From: Sceloporus undulatus
Lineage: Eukaryota; Chordata; Lepidosauria; Squamata; Phrynosomatidae
Direction of reading: 5' to 3'
DNA length: 64,000 nt
NCBI RefSeq assembly: GCF_019175285.1
Contig: NC_056523.1
Coordinates: 122,570,720 to 122,634,719, forward strand
The notes under the pieces are model-generated. The model was not told the origin of the DNA, ran no database searches, and worked only from the letters and a program-made list of their open reading frames with translations. Below are positions 22,036 through 33,012 of the stretch, piece after piece. Numbering within the stretch: the first letter of the stretch is position 1; each line of letters opens with the position of its first letter. The position numbers were made by a program, and so were the translations under genes.

Positions 22036-22384
22036 AAGATTTTGGCTACACAGGTCTGCCTGCTATTCCAGGATTGTGTGAGGCCATTAGTTTCCAGATT
22101 TTGGTTTATGCTGTAGCTGGGGAAAATAGGTTTTACCCCAAAATTGCTAACAGAGATAGAAATTTCTACTTATAGAAGATAAATTGTAACCAAGGAAAGG
22201 AGGTTGTTAGTTGAGGGGATGATGGACAAACCTTGAAAGTTTGTGAGTTCAGAAGTACCAATTGTTCCTCCACTGATGCAAATGACAACTATACACCCTG
22301 TTGTTGTGCTCATAGTTGCCATGGGCAGCCCCTCCTCCTAAGGCCAACCTTCTGACAGTAAGCCTCTTCATACTTTAGCTAGTA

Positions 22385-22970
22385 TGTCAAGGGATCTTGC
22401 AGCAACTTTGAGACTAAATTTAAGATACAAGTTGGTAGCATGAGCTTTTGTAGACTTGAGCCTACTTCCTCAGATGCATTTGGAGGACATAGGCTCAAGC
22501 ACTGACATCACTAGGGGCTACAGAGAGTACAGACCACACTGGATGACACCTGGTCAGGACTTCCTTCCACTTTCTTAGGTGCTGTACCTCACTGGGGTGA
22601 GATTGCCAAGGCACCAGAGGAGCTGCATGCCCCTTCTGACCTCTCCCACTGTCGCACTTGCCCAGCTGCCCACCTGATCTGCAGCAGCCCTGGGTGGATA
22701 TTTGGATGGGTGGTGGCCAGGCAGTCAGGAAGGAGTGGTCGTTGAGCAAGACAACAGGAGGAGGAGGGGAGGCAGCAAGGGCAGGCTGCCCCGCCACCAC
22801 CCTGCCGTCCCTTTTCAGGCACCCACATGAGTTGACACCAATGCTAGGGACACCATGGGGCTCATGTCTACGAAAGCTCATGCTACCAACTTCTATCTTT
22901 CACTTAGTCTCAAAGGTGCTGCAAGATCCCTTTGCATACTGATTTTCCAGACTAACACAGATATGTCTTT
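22385..22970. mobile_element. Foldback family FB2 with an insertion in its centre
   Basis: The left arm (22385-22498) has GGGATCTTGCAGCAACTTTG, then GAGCTTTTGTAGACTTGAGC. The right arm (22855-22970) has GTCTACGAAAGCTCATGCTA, then TTAGTCTCAAAGGTGCTGCA. The GC-rich middle (22499-22854) is foreign; its ends (ACATCACTAGGGGCTACAGA, AATGCTAGGGACACCATG) resemble the TGTCACC-type pieces at 6003-6546. Confidence 0.55.
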
Positions 22971-22974
22971 GAAT

Positions 22975-24825
22975 ACATTAGCTGGCACATAGTCTGTTGT
23001 TGAGATCAAAATCGTTACCAGATTGATACCCAAAACATTGCCAGATTGATAGAACCTGCTAGAGTTTGTGTTCTGCTGCTGGCCTAGCCATAGAAAGCCC
23101 AAGGTCACTTCCACAACACTTCAAGGCTGCAGAGTAGACTATAGAAGGAATTAATTTGGGATCTAAGTAAAGATGGAAAGTAGCACATATCCCACAGTCC
23201 TGCTTGCCCCCTGCTTGACCACTGAGGCACCAGTGGTCCACAAAATATCTATTTTATTAATTAATTCTAGATGAGGGAGATAACTTTGGGTGTATGTATA
23301 TCATTGAAATCTGCCTGATGTATGTGGGTTCTACTTGATTGGACAGAACTGTCAGAACAACTCAGCTCAGCAGTTCATCAATTGAGGGCACAAGAGTCAA
23401 AGGGGATTCTGCCAAACTCCCAGCCTGCACAAACAACTTCCTAGTTGGAATAACTATTAATCTCTGACACAATACTGCTGTCTTTATTGTTTAAGATACT
23501 TAATCATACATGCCAAGGCTATCATTCCAGGCCTAGCTCAGAATATTCCCCACGGTACTGGGCCTTTCATTTACCTGGTGGGGGCCTGTTGAGACTGACA
23601 AATAAATTACCACCTTGGATTATCTGTATTTGTTTTATTTATAAATTAACAAAATCTTATCTTTAAAAAATGAGTTCCAAAATGGCATTCTGATTGTAGT
23701 GAAAAGCAGATCTACCCAAATGCTTCTTCCTATTGCCTTGTTATCACAGATCCTGTCTGTAGTATATAGAACTAGCTAGGGATCCACTCCCACATGCAAC
23801 AGAAAACGGAAATATAGTTAACTCCACAAAAGTGTAAAGAAAGTACTGGGAAACAGAATAGGACTTGTATTTGACAAAAGGAGAAAATGATGTTGGCTTG
23901 CTTGTGAGAACACAAAGGAAGAACATGGTGTAAAAAGTAAAAGAAATCTAAAAGATGAAAACAGCGCACAGGTAACAGAGATGGCCTCCAGCACCTAGCA
24001 AGTACCTCTGATAGTGACTTTGACACTAAAAGATTGCTGAGAAGTGAACCCAGTGGAGAGCTACCTGAAAGCCCAAGGGATGAGTGATCTAAAGAACAAA
24101 AGGTTGTAGGGTTCCAGATCAATACTGGGCAGAAAGAAAGAGGCACCTGCAGGGTCTGATGATACCAGAGGAAAACTCTCTGCAGAGGATTGTGGGGCGG
24201 GAAGGGAGACTCACAGTACTTGTTTGTACTGTTCAACTTTGATGTGTGTGGTGTACACCGAGAAGAAAGAGTCTGTTCTTCATTCAGTGCTGAAGGTTTT
24301 ACTGAAAGACAGCAAAAGACAACCAAAGACAAGGAAGAGTGGAAGAAAGTCATATATGAGCGGGGTCAGGTTTTGTATTAACAAGAGACTTGCTGCTTTC
24401 CCCCACTTGTTGCGATTAGCCTTCCCTTCTGGATGTTTCTCCTCTGTAGCTCACTTAAAGAAGGGGTCAGGCAGCTCTCTTAATGGCACAGACTGGTCTT
24501 TTGCCTCCCTTAAAAGCCAAGAATGGAAGGAGCATTGCATCAAAATAACAGTAATTCTGAAAGCAGAATAAAAATGCTTAGACTTAAGAATTGTGTGCCA
24601 GGCAGGTGATTAAAACAAAACAAAACACTACCCAGATAAATTAGTAGTGTCAGCATGTATGTGCATTGCAAATTGTTAACTTCATGCTGCTTTCTCTCTG
24701 AATCTTGTTCATGCAGCTCTGTTGACATTTGGCTTGTCCTATTTCCATTTCAGCATGGACACTGATCACATAACTCAGCAAAAGGAATGGCTTCTTCACA
24801 CAGCACATAGTTAATTTCTAACGGA
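22975..24825. other. No gene seen
   Basis: A 193-codon minus-strand ORF (24353-23772) is the longest feature. It is rich in Ser, Leu, Cys and Phe, lacks any domain I know and has no splice context. I treat it as chance or decayed repeat. Confidence 0.4.
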
Positions 24826-24829
24826 GGAG

Positions 24830-24965
24830 AGGCAGGAAGGGAAGCCTCCTCTCGAAGAGGCATTCCCTGCCCACTTGGGCACTGATCTCGCCCAGGCAGG
24901 GAAGGGAAGCCTCCTCACGAGGAGGCATCTGATCTCACCCAGGCAGGGAAGGGCTCTGATCAGTG
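24830..24965. repeat. Imperfect direct repeat, GC-rich
   Basis: GGGAAGCCTCCTCTCGAAGA and GGGAAGCCTCCTCACGAGGA, each followed by CTGATCTC(G/A)CCCAGGCAGG. It forms the left border of the region carrying the 144-bp repeat. Confidence 0.55.
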
Positions 24966-25087
24966 GGGGGTGGAATAGAGCCTTTCTCCCTCTCTTTCTC
25001 AAACGGAATCTGCCTTCTCCTCCAACCCTGGAAAGAGAATCTTTGGGAAGAGTGCTCCCTCCCTGCTTTTCCAGCAGCCTCCTTCAC

Positions 25088-25515
25088 TGATCTCTGGGCT
25101 CTCTGAAGGGATTCTCCCTGGCTGTCTTGGGAGACATGAAGAGGGGATGCTGTCCTGCAAAACCCATCCCCATAGTTTCTCTGGAAACAGCTTGGGCTCC
25201 CCAAATTTGCTTTGCCAGAAGCCTCTCCCATTGATCTCTGGGCTCTCTGAAGGGATTCTCCCTGGCTGTCTTGGGAGACATCAAGAGAGGATGCTGTCCT
25301 GGAAAACCCATCCCCATAGTTTCTCTGGAAACAGCTTGGGCTCCCCAAATTTGCTTTGCCAGAAGCCTCTCCCATTGATCTCTGGGCTCTCTGAAGGGAT
25401 TCTCCCTGGCTGTCTTGGGAGACATCAAGATAGGATGCTGTCCTGGAAAACCCATTCCCATAATTTCTCTGGAAACAGCTTGGGCTCCCCAAATTCGCTT
25501 TGCCAGAAGCCTCCC
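25088..25515. repeat. 144-bp tandem repeat, three units
   Basis: TGATCTCTGGGCTCTCTGAA starts units at 25088, 25232 and 25376, exactly 144 bp apart, and the third unit runs to about 25515. Units differ at only a few positions. Because 144 is a multiple of three, frames stay open across units on both strands (226 codons on the minus strand, 24935-25615; 149 on the plus, 25147-25596). The minus frame repeats MGEASGKANLGSPSCFQRNY then GDGFSRTAS. No homologue is recognised, so a minisatellite is the safer reading than a gene. Confidence 0.75.
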
Positions 25516-25589
25516 CCAGCCTGGGGTCTTTCTTCCAAGGCAGCAAAAGTGCTTTGGGCAGTTTTCTCTCCCTCAACCATTCTTCCCCA

Positions 25590-25930
25590 CGAATAATTGC
25601 AGGACTCATAGGCACTTTAAGCGCCTCCTCATTGGTTCTTTTATAACAAACCGCGAAATTTAAAAGTGAGGTTATGATGACGTTGCTTTGATTGACAGCC
25701 CCAAAATGGTGAGTGGGAACGAAATAAGGCTAAAACCGATTTATATATACACCGTTTTATTTGAATAGGAACGAAAGCGGATCACTTAAAGCGAATTAAT
25801 TGGTAAATGAGAACAGAGGAAAAAAAGCGATTCAGAACGCGGGATAAGACCAGGGTTATTTTGAATCGATTTAACTGATACCGGTGTATTTTAAAGTGTT
25901 GTAAATCGCAAGTGGGAACACCCCCTGAGA
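25590..25930. repeat. Probable DNA-element right part with GTGGGAACACC terminus
   Basis: AGTGGGAACGAAATAAGGC near 25712 and CGCAAGTGGGAACACCCCC near 25910 resemble the ends of the element at 16272-16862. Repeated AAAGCGATTC and AACCGATTT-like text fills the stretch. The left partner end was not found. Confidence 0.4.
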
Positions 25931-26060
25931 AGAGGAAGGAGGAGATGGAGGGAGGAGGAAGAGAAGATGAAGGAGGAAGGATAATGATGAAACAACAACA
26001 ACGAGGGATAACTGAGGAGGAGGATGGTGATGGATGGTGATGATGATGGTCATATTAATT
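25925..26060. repeat. Low-complexity GGA/GAT-rich tract
   Basis: Purine-rich GGAGGA and GATGATG runs; no coding meaning. Confidence 0.7.
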
Positions 26061-26091
26061 CTTATTTAGGTCATCTGATGCGCCTGGTCTT

Positions 26092-26470
26092 CCAGATACA
26101 CTGCAGAGGTAAAGCAGTTTGACTCCACTTTAGCCGCCATGCCTCCATCCTGCAAAGTCCTGGGATTTGTAGCTTGGCGAGGCCTTTCAGCTGGGTTTAT
26201 CGGAGCGCTCTGGAACCTCACCAGACTACAACTCCTGAGGCTGTGAATGGTTTGGGGGGAACTGCATTTTGAAAGGCGTTGCATGAAGAGAGTACAAGGC
26301 AGTGCTTACTTTTTATTTATTTATTTAAAATTTTTAAAAATTATTTAATTATTTATTTTTTTGCTTCGGCCCCCCAGTTGTCTGAGGGACAGCAACCTGG
26401 GCCCCCCAGTTGTCTGAGGGACAGCAACCTGGCTCCCAGCTCAAAAAGGTTGCCTACCCCTGCTCTACAT
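26092..26470. repeat. FB1-like MITE and hAT-type end with 32-bp duplication
   Basis: 26092-26280: CACTGCAGAGGTAAAGCAGT, CCACTTTAGCCGCCATG and GGGATTTGTAGCTTGG, a diverged FB1. 26368-26465: GGCCCCCCAGTTGTCTGAGG occurs twice 32 bp apart, then AAAAGGTTGCCTACCCCTGC, a typical hAT terminus. Confidence 0.5.
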
Positions 26471-26479
26471 TATGTTTAG

Positions 26480-28205
26480 CTACTTGCAGATAACTTTTAC
26501 TATTCAGTTTAAAACTGGGCATGAACTCACTGCCGTACTGACATCAGAACACCATCTAGAGACCATTAGCTGAAGGATAATCCCAAGATGTCCTGCTTCC
26601 AAAGCCCTCAGAGGTTTCTGATTGGCTATTGTGGAACAGGTTGCTGGACTAGAAAGATGTTACAGATGTGAGAAGAGGGAGAGCCTTTCTCTACTGATGA
26701 ATCTTTCCCGCCAAAGAGTTCCAGAGAGGGGGGGGGGTCTTGCTCTGAGAAATATTCCAGCCCTTTTGCTGATTCAGCCCAGCATCTTCTCACAGCCAGT
26801 GCTAGAGTTGGGCCCCCAAACTAATTCTATCCCCAGCTACTGTTAAAAGTCCCCATTGCTGGATAAATGGGTTCCCTGAGCTGGGATGAACATAATCCCA
26901 CTCCAGGATGAGGCCCATGGAAGACAGATTCCCAAGGATTACTTACTGCAGAAGCAAACAAAGAAAAACTGAGTGTGCAAATCAAAGGTTCACCCTCTTC
27001 CCTTAGCTAGCACAACTATGCAAGCAGGTTTGGTGTTATGTGCGTTCAAGCTGTTTTTGACTTACGACCCTAAGGTGACCCTGTCATGGGGTTTTCTTAG
27101 CAAGTTTCTTTAGAGGGAGTTTGCCACTGCCATCTTCTGAAGCTTTAAATAACAGGAAAATTCACTCCCTAGTCGCTTCTCAGCCTTCATATCTTTTCTT
27201 AGCCTCAAACTGTCAAAGGTAATGTAGAAAGTGCCAAACAAGGCCATTCATACAAATGTACTCTTTCTTGCCACTGGACAGCTCTTACCGTTTGGCCATA
27301 GATAGATACTTCAGCCTGGGTGGTAGTCTGACATATCCAGGCTTGCTCAGATGGCTCGGGTTATTCTGTTAAGCACCGTTTCCTTAGCCCAGTCTTGGAA
27401 AAGTAGGCAGGGAAGGAAGGTCCTTTGGATTGTGTTGCTCAGACTCCAGAAGAAACAAATCTTAATAAAATCTTGTGGAATAGCCTACTATATAGGGCAA
27501 TAGTTTCCCAACACTGGTTCATGAAAACTGGGATTCAGTACAGCACCTTGGGACCAAAGCACATGCTAAAATATTAAGCGCTGCAGTTTTGTTTCTGGAG
27601 TTCATTACATTAATTATAGACATGTGGGAGGGATTATTAGCACAAATTCTGGATCGTCATGAAAGTCTCTTCCACTCCTATCCAGATCTCTGGGGCAAAA
27701 TTAGAATGGGGGGATTATTTGCCTGAATGGGGTTTTTCCCCCTCTTTATTACATTTACATTAAGAATGAGGCAGAGAGGATGAGCAGTTGATTTGGAGTC
27801 TTGTAGTACTGAGCAGAGTTTGGAAAAAATATATTTTGGACTATCGTTTCCAGAATCCCCCAGACATTCTGACCACTAGCTGTGAGGTTCTAAAGTTGCA
27901 ATTCGAAAAATAACTTTTCTAAGACCTGGCATTGGGGAATAAAGAAATAAGCCTCTCCGATCTCCTGGCTGTAACAGTTGTGATAAGGATCATATCCTCT
28001 TCCTATAATTAACTTAATCCAAACCAGAACTGGAGCAGAACATTTTTGGTCTTCAGGTTCCAGATCAAGAAACAGATGACAAGGGGAAAAGATGTCCCAG
28101 TAAAGAGTCATCATTTTGCTGTAACCCACGGAGGACTAGTTTCTTGTAAGAGCAAACAATGGGAAACGTTGTTACATCAGAATAATGAGTTGGACTCAAA
28201 ATTTG
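26480..28205. other. No gene seen; SINE piece at 27030-27150
   Basis: 27030-27150 is a SINE tail and body in reverse (GTTATGTGCGTTCAAGCTGT, GTCATGGGGTTTTCTTAGCA). The rest shows no splice-bounded exon or known repeat. Confidence 0.45.
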
Positions 28206-28210
28206 TCATA

Positions 28211-28345
28211 CAGTGTCAATATCCACTGAAGTTTGGTTCCAAGCCTCCCTTTCCCACGTGGATACCAAAATCCATGGATGCTCAAGTCTCATTATATAGA
28301 ATGTTGTAGTAAAATGGCATTCCTTATATTAAAAAGTGAATAACT
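28211..28345 (+). mobile_element. Tigger/MER2-like fragment
   Basis: Starts CAGTGTCAATATCCACTGAA after TA, then CCACGTGGATACCAAAATCC, ATGGATGCTCAAGTCTCATT and ATATAGAATG. This follows the layout of MER2-like pogo/Tigger elements; the far end is lost. Confidence 0.5.
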
Positions 28346-28599
28346 CAAAAGTTTGCTTTTTGGAATGTCTAAAAAAATATTTTCCACCCTCAGAGCAATA
28401 TTTGTTGAATTGTCTCCCTGCTGTCTCCTCTCCCCACCAGTAGGCAGCAGCAGATACAGCTGCTCCTGGGGCTAGAGAGCTGTAGTTGTGAAGTTTTCAA
28501 CATCACACAAAGGGCTGCAGAATAAGATCTTAAATTAGACTTACACACCTGTAAGCTTCAATTATGCATGCGTACATCACTAAAGATTCTTGTCTCTGG

Positions 28600-28805
28600 C
28601 TTCATCCACACTGCAGAAATAATCCAGTTTGACACCACTTTAACTGCTGTGACTCAGTGCTATGAAAGTATGTATGGAAACTGTACTTTTGTGAGACATT
28701 TTAGCCTTCTCTGTCAGAGAGTTCTGGTGCTCCACAAACTACAGTTCCCAAAATTCTATAGCCCTGAGCCATGGCAGTTAAAGTGGTGTCAAACCTATAT
28801 TTATT
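28600..28805. mobile_element. Palindromic MITE FB1
   Basis: CACACTGCAGAAATAATCCA, then CACCACTTTAACTGCTGTGA, mirrored by CATGGCAGTTAAAGTGGTGT. The end of the right arm is replaced by the next repeat. Confidence 0.65.
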
Positions 28806-29150
28806 ATTCCTCAAGAAGACACACTATGGTTTATTTTCAGAGGACGTCTTATTTTTATTAAATATGATATAACAATCTACATTTATTCAAATATAGTTAA
28901 GTCGTCTTCTTCTGGAACATCGTCATAACTCTCCAAAGCCGGAATTCCATCCTGAAGTTCTTGCAACTCCATTTCCTTTAGAACCATTGGCCCCTATCTT
29001 TCCACTCCTTTCCTGTCCCCTTCTGTTCCACGTCGGGCCTTTCACTATATCTTATTTTTGGGGTATGGCTTATATTGCGGAAATGCTTAGAAATCCTGCT
29101 ACAACTTATTTTATGGGTATGTCTTATTTTCGGGGAAACAGGGTAATATA
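28806..29150. repeat. Repeat with CTTATTTTCGGGGAAAC terminus
   Basis: Three CTTATTTTxGGGG-like phrases (near 28848, 29051, 29125) and the end TCTTATTTTCGGGGAAACAG are those of a common reptile DNA element whose class I cannot name with certainty. Confidence 0.35.
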
Positions 29151-29196
29151 AACACATGCAAAATGGAGGCTTTGATAATATCAGAACTACTCTGGT

Positions 29197-29735
29197 TTGT
29201 CTAGAATAGCACTTTTTAAAATGATCCTAAACTCTGCAAACTGCAAAGATAAACCAAGCCCAAAAGGTAGACTCTTACAAGCCATTGTATTCCCTATTAC
29301 CATGTATGGATGTGAGAGCTGGACAGTTAAGAAAGGGGATAGGAACAAAATCAATTCATTTGAGATGTGGTGCTGGAGAAGGGTTCTAAGGATTCTGTGG
29401 ACAACCAAAAAGACAAACAAATGGGTCCTAGAGCAGATTAAGCCTGAACTCTCCTTGGAAGCCAAGATAACTAAACTGAGGCTGTTGTACTTTGGACACA
29501 TCAGGAGAAAGCATGAGTCACTGGGGAAAAAAACAATAATGTTAGGAAAGGTGGAGAGAAGCAGAAAGAGAGGAAGGCCACAACCTAGAGGGATAGACTC
29601 TATTAAGAAGGTCATGGGTATGAATTTACAGGACCTAAGCAAAGCAGAAGTAGTTAGGGAATCTTGCAGATGTCTCCTCCACAGGGGCACCATGAGTCAA
29701 GATCAACTCAGGGGCTGTTAACTACAAAAGAAATA
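29197..29735 (+). mobile_element. BovB (RTE) LINE, 3' end
   Basis: Open C-terminal ORF2: AIVFPITMYGCESWTVKKGD, FEMWCWRRVLRILWTTKKTN, LRLLYFGHIRRKHESLGKK and RKRGRPQPRGIDS. This is the BovB C-terminus in order. It ends with the BovB-like GGGGCTGTTAACTACAAAAG. 5'-truncated. Confidence 0.85.
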
Positions 29736-30908
29736 TTTTAACCTCTGGCAATTTAATGTTTCATTTCTCAATGATGAGTTTAGGGCTCAAATGCAGCAGA
29801 TCTGATAGAATATTTTAAAATGAATAAAAGCTCTGCAAATTCATACACTATTAAATAGGAAGCACGTAAAGCTTACATTCAGGGCAGAATCATTGCTAAT
29901 TCTTTTTACCAAAAAAGACTTACAAATTAAAAAGGGAATTATTAAACAAGCAGCTGAACGTTCTTATATCTTAACTTGCTCTTTCTCCATCTGAACAACT
30001 TTATGAAGAATTGCAAAAAGTTAAATATGAATTGAATAATATTCTCTTGCAATAAACTGAACTCACTCTGACAAGTCTATGGCAAGCATTTTGGGAAAAT
30101 GGGGAACAGCCCAACAAGATTCTGGTGCATCGCCTTAAGCATCAACAGCAGCACAATGTTATTTCAGCTGTCAGAGATGAAAGCAATCATTAATATACAT
30201 CACCCACAGATATACATCTACAATTTTTGAAGTTTTATGCAGATTTGTATAGCTTCAATAATTAAATTGATCAACGGGATGTGGAGATTTTCTTTTCTCA
30301 TATCTTCCCCATCTTAGCATATCACAGCAACAATTTCTTTTGAAACCTTTACATTTAGTGGAAATTATCAATCCTATAGCAAATATGAAAAATTGGAGAT
30401 CTCCTAGCCAATACAAGTTTCCAGTTGAATGATACAACACTTTTTCCATCTGTTGGCACCAAGACCGCTCCAACTTTACAAGCTTATTTTAGAATCTGGC
30501 TTCCTCTGTTAATTAGGAAATTATGTCAATATTACCTTGATATCTAAACCTGGTAAGGATCATACGCATTATGCTAACTACTGCCCTATAGCCTTACTTA
30601 ATGTTGATATCAAAATACTGACAGCTATTTAAGCTAATAGATTACAAAATGTCATTTCATCTTTGGTAAGTCCTGACTGATGGGATTTATCAAAAACAGG
30701 CATTAAGCTGATGACATTTGATTGGCTGTGGACTTGATTGCTTTAAATCCAGACAGAACTGATCAGCCAGCCACTATTTTTAGAGGCTGAGAAGGCTTTT
30801 GATAAAATTTACTAGCCATTTGTTTTCATAGTATTAGCTAATTTGGGGTTTCCTAAAATATTTCTGAAATGGATAAAAACTTTTATTCAGCATAAAGAGG
30901 ACAATTTA

Positions 30909-31093
30909 TGACGGCCCTTGGAACTCCATTCTGCCCCCCCTCCACGAGTTTCAAAACTCACACATATTAAAGCCCCATGGGCTTGAATGGGGCACATGCA
31001 CGCGGGCGCGCACCATGGGCACGCGCCCCATTGGAGTCAGTGGTGGTTGCATCGCTGTGGATTTTCAAGTGCATGGGCTTAGAAGGGCAACTG
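30909..31093. mobile_element. CpG-rich TA-flanked MITE inside the L1 fossil
   Basis: TA at 30907-30908 and 31094-31095; the right end in reverse is CAGTTGCCCTTCTAAGCCC and the left is GACGGCCCTTGGAACTCC. Contains GGGCGCGCACCATGGGCACG. Confidence 0.5.
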
Positions 31094-31413
31094 TAACTTT
31101 TTTTATCTTATCCCGTTTTACACTGAAACAGACTCTAAGGGACGTCCATTGTTTTCTTTAATATTCAACTTGTGTTTAGAACCCTTACTATGTGCTATTA
31201 GACAAAATTCCAGGAACAATGGATTTGAGCATCTCAGTTTAGAATTTAAAACATTCTTTTCACAGATTATCTTCTGGTGTTCATTTCAAAGCCCCAGTAG
31301 TCAATTTCTTTTTAATGCAGTTAATTAATAATTTTGGGGAAATGTCTGGGTCTTCTCAGTTAACTGGTCCAAGTCAGAAATACTGCCAATGGAAGGCAAG
31401 ACAGACTCTAGTA

Positions 31414-32028
31414 CAGGGGTTCCCAACCTTTTTGACACTTGGGCGGGATACAAACCGCTGCTTTGCGGCGCTCCCCCGCCGCCGCCATTTGCTCCGTGCG
31501 GGAGCCTCAGCAGCCAAACTGCACGACTCCTGTGCGGAGCAAAAAAGAAGCTCCATTTCGGAGCTTCTTTCTGCGGCGCATCTATGACGTCGCGAGGCGC
31601 TGCAGGCGCATTCGCGACGTCATAAGCGCCGCGACACGTCTGGACGCTATGCGTCCAGTAGGTAAAGATGGCGGCGCCCATGTGGAAGGAGCGCCGCCAT
31701 CTTGTACGTACTGTATACGTACTAGGGTTAGGGGGGTGCGGAAGCACCGCCCCTTCCTAACCCTAGTACGTATACAGTACGTACTATATGGCGGTGTGTA
31801 TCCTGCCATAGAGACCTTTTTAGAATCAGTTTCTATAGCAGAGCCCCTAAGAGGCCTACCCTATATCTTACAAGTTAATAGTGTTTAGGAGTAGTGTTAC
31901 TTTTTGTTTCTTAGTCTTTAATTTCATTCAATTTTTATTTCTTTCATTTTCCTGGAGCAGGCACGGAGCTCCTGGTAAATGCACGCCGAGCCCTAAGGGC
32001 TCTTCAGACCACAGGTTAGGAACTGCTG
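31414..32028 (+). mobile_element. hAT-type non-autonomous element, host of a nested hairpin element
   Basis: TIRs CAGGGGTTCCCAACC and (reverse) CAGCAGTTCCTAACC. Flanking 8-mers CTCTAGTA (31406-31413) and CTCCAGGA (32029-32036) agree at 6 of 8, as expected of an old hAT insertion. Confidence 0.65.
31437..31809 (+). mobile_element. Hairpin-array element, copy A (nested in hAT)
   Basis: Ends GGGCGGGATACAAACCGC and (reverse) ATGGCAGGATACACACCGCC. 31704-31732 and 31756-31784 are exact 29-bp inverted arms containing GTACTAGGGTTAGG. Another hairpin is AAAGAAGCTCC/GGAGCTTCTTT. GC-rich and CpG-rich. ACCTTTTT follows both borders loosely (31427 and 31814), a possible target duplication. Confidence 0.65.
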
Positions 32029-32408
32029 CTCCAGGATATTTAAAGCATGCCAACTTCTATTACTTATTTGCGTATACTGTAATTATCCCTAGGGACTTAT
32101 CTGAGATGATTAATCTTAATGTAAGTAAACTGATAAAAGATAATGCACAAGATTTAGAGAGATAGGTGGCCTTAAAATGAGTCTGTGGAGTAAAGTAAAC
32201 ATGATGAAAATGAACGTTATTCTAAAATTGTTTACATTACTTGTTGAATTCTTCTACTTACACCTTTAGTTTTAAAAACGACATACATTGATTAGGAGAT
32301 CTGAGGTGGCTTATCTCCTCCTAGAATTTCAATTAAAACTATTCAACTTCCAATCAAAGAGGGAGGGTTCAGTCTTCCAGATCTTCTTATATGCCATTAA
32401 AGTAAGTA

Positions 32409-32609
32409 CATTTGTCCATCCCAATTAGCGGACTTGGAGTCCGCAGTCTTGCCCATTCACGGACGGGAGGGACAAAATGGTGCGTGCGCCCAAGGTGTGC
32501 ACACGCAAGAGCATGTCGCCATTGAAAACAATGACAACTCCAATATTGCCATTTTTTCAGATTTCCAGGGGGGGTCCGGAACAGATCCCCCGTGAATCGG
32601 GGATGACTA
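32409..32609. mobile_element. TA-flanked Tigger-like MITE inside the L1 fossil
   Basis: TA at 32407-32408 and 32610-32611. The right end in reverse reads TAGTCATCCCCGATTCACGG; the left is CATTTGTCCATCCCAATTAG. GC-rich centre with GTGCGTGCGCCCAAGGTGTG. Confidence 0.5.
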
Positions 32610-32931
32610 TAATATACCATCGGACATATCTGTTATCTTGTATTGATCATTTGACATTCCACTGAAAGTAAGTAATCCTCCAGGATCAGCCTTGAAGTTC
32701 ATTTCTGGCACCTATATTCAAATGGACAGTACTTGGTTCTCATTCTATCAAAAGGGACAGTGTTTTGCCAGCAGTTTCATTTGTTGTGGCAAATATTGTC
32801 TTGTCAACTGCAGTTTGACCCATACACTCATATCAAACTGACTTTATGGAAAGATCCAGATTTTAAACATGGTAAAGATTCATTTTCATGGAACATATGG
32901 GCTGACAACGGGATGTTACCTTAAACCAGAT

Positions 32932-32932
32932 C

Positions 32933-32981
<49 letters not shown>

Positions 32982-32996
32982 TAATAATAATAATAC
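32932..32996. repeat. (AAT)n microsatellite
   Basis: About 20 AAT units with one AAC interruption, directly before a CR1 copy. Confidence 0.9.
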
Positions 32997-33012
32997 TTAT
33001 TTATTTATTGTC

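Larger units (their letters stand above)
29800..32935 (+). mobile_element. L1/Tx1-like LINE fossil with three insertion sites
   Basis: Reading several frames gives decayed L1-type ORF2 in order: linker text near 29960-30150, RT text ISKPGKDHTHYANYCPIALL-like at 30535-30600, a SPDQMGFIKN-like site, EKAFDKI at about 30790, an RQG-SPLLF-like block at 31140, and C-terminal EGGSVFQIF- and KDP-like text at 32340 and 32850. Interrupted by 30909-31093, 31414-32028 and 32409-32609. Old and non-functional. Confidence 0.65.

Noticed and set aside
23772-24353. 193-codon minus-strand ORF as a gene
   Set aside because: No domain, signal, start context or splice support; composition looks like chance.
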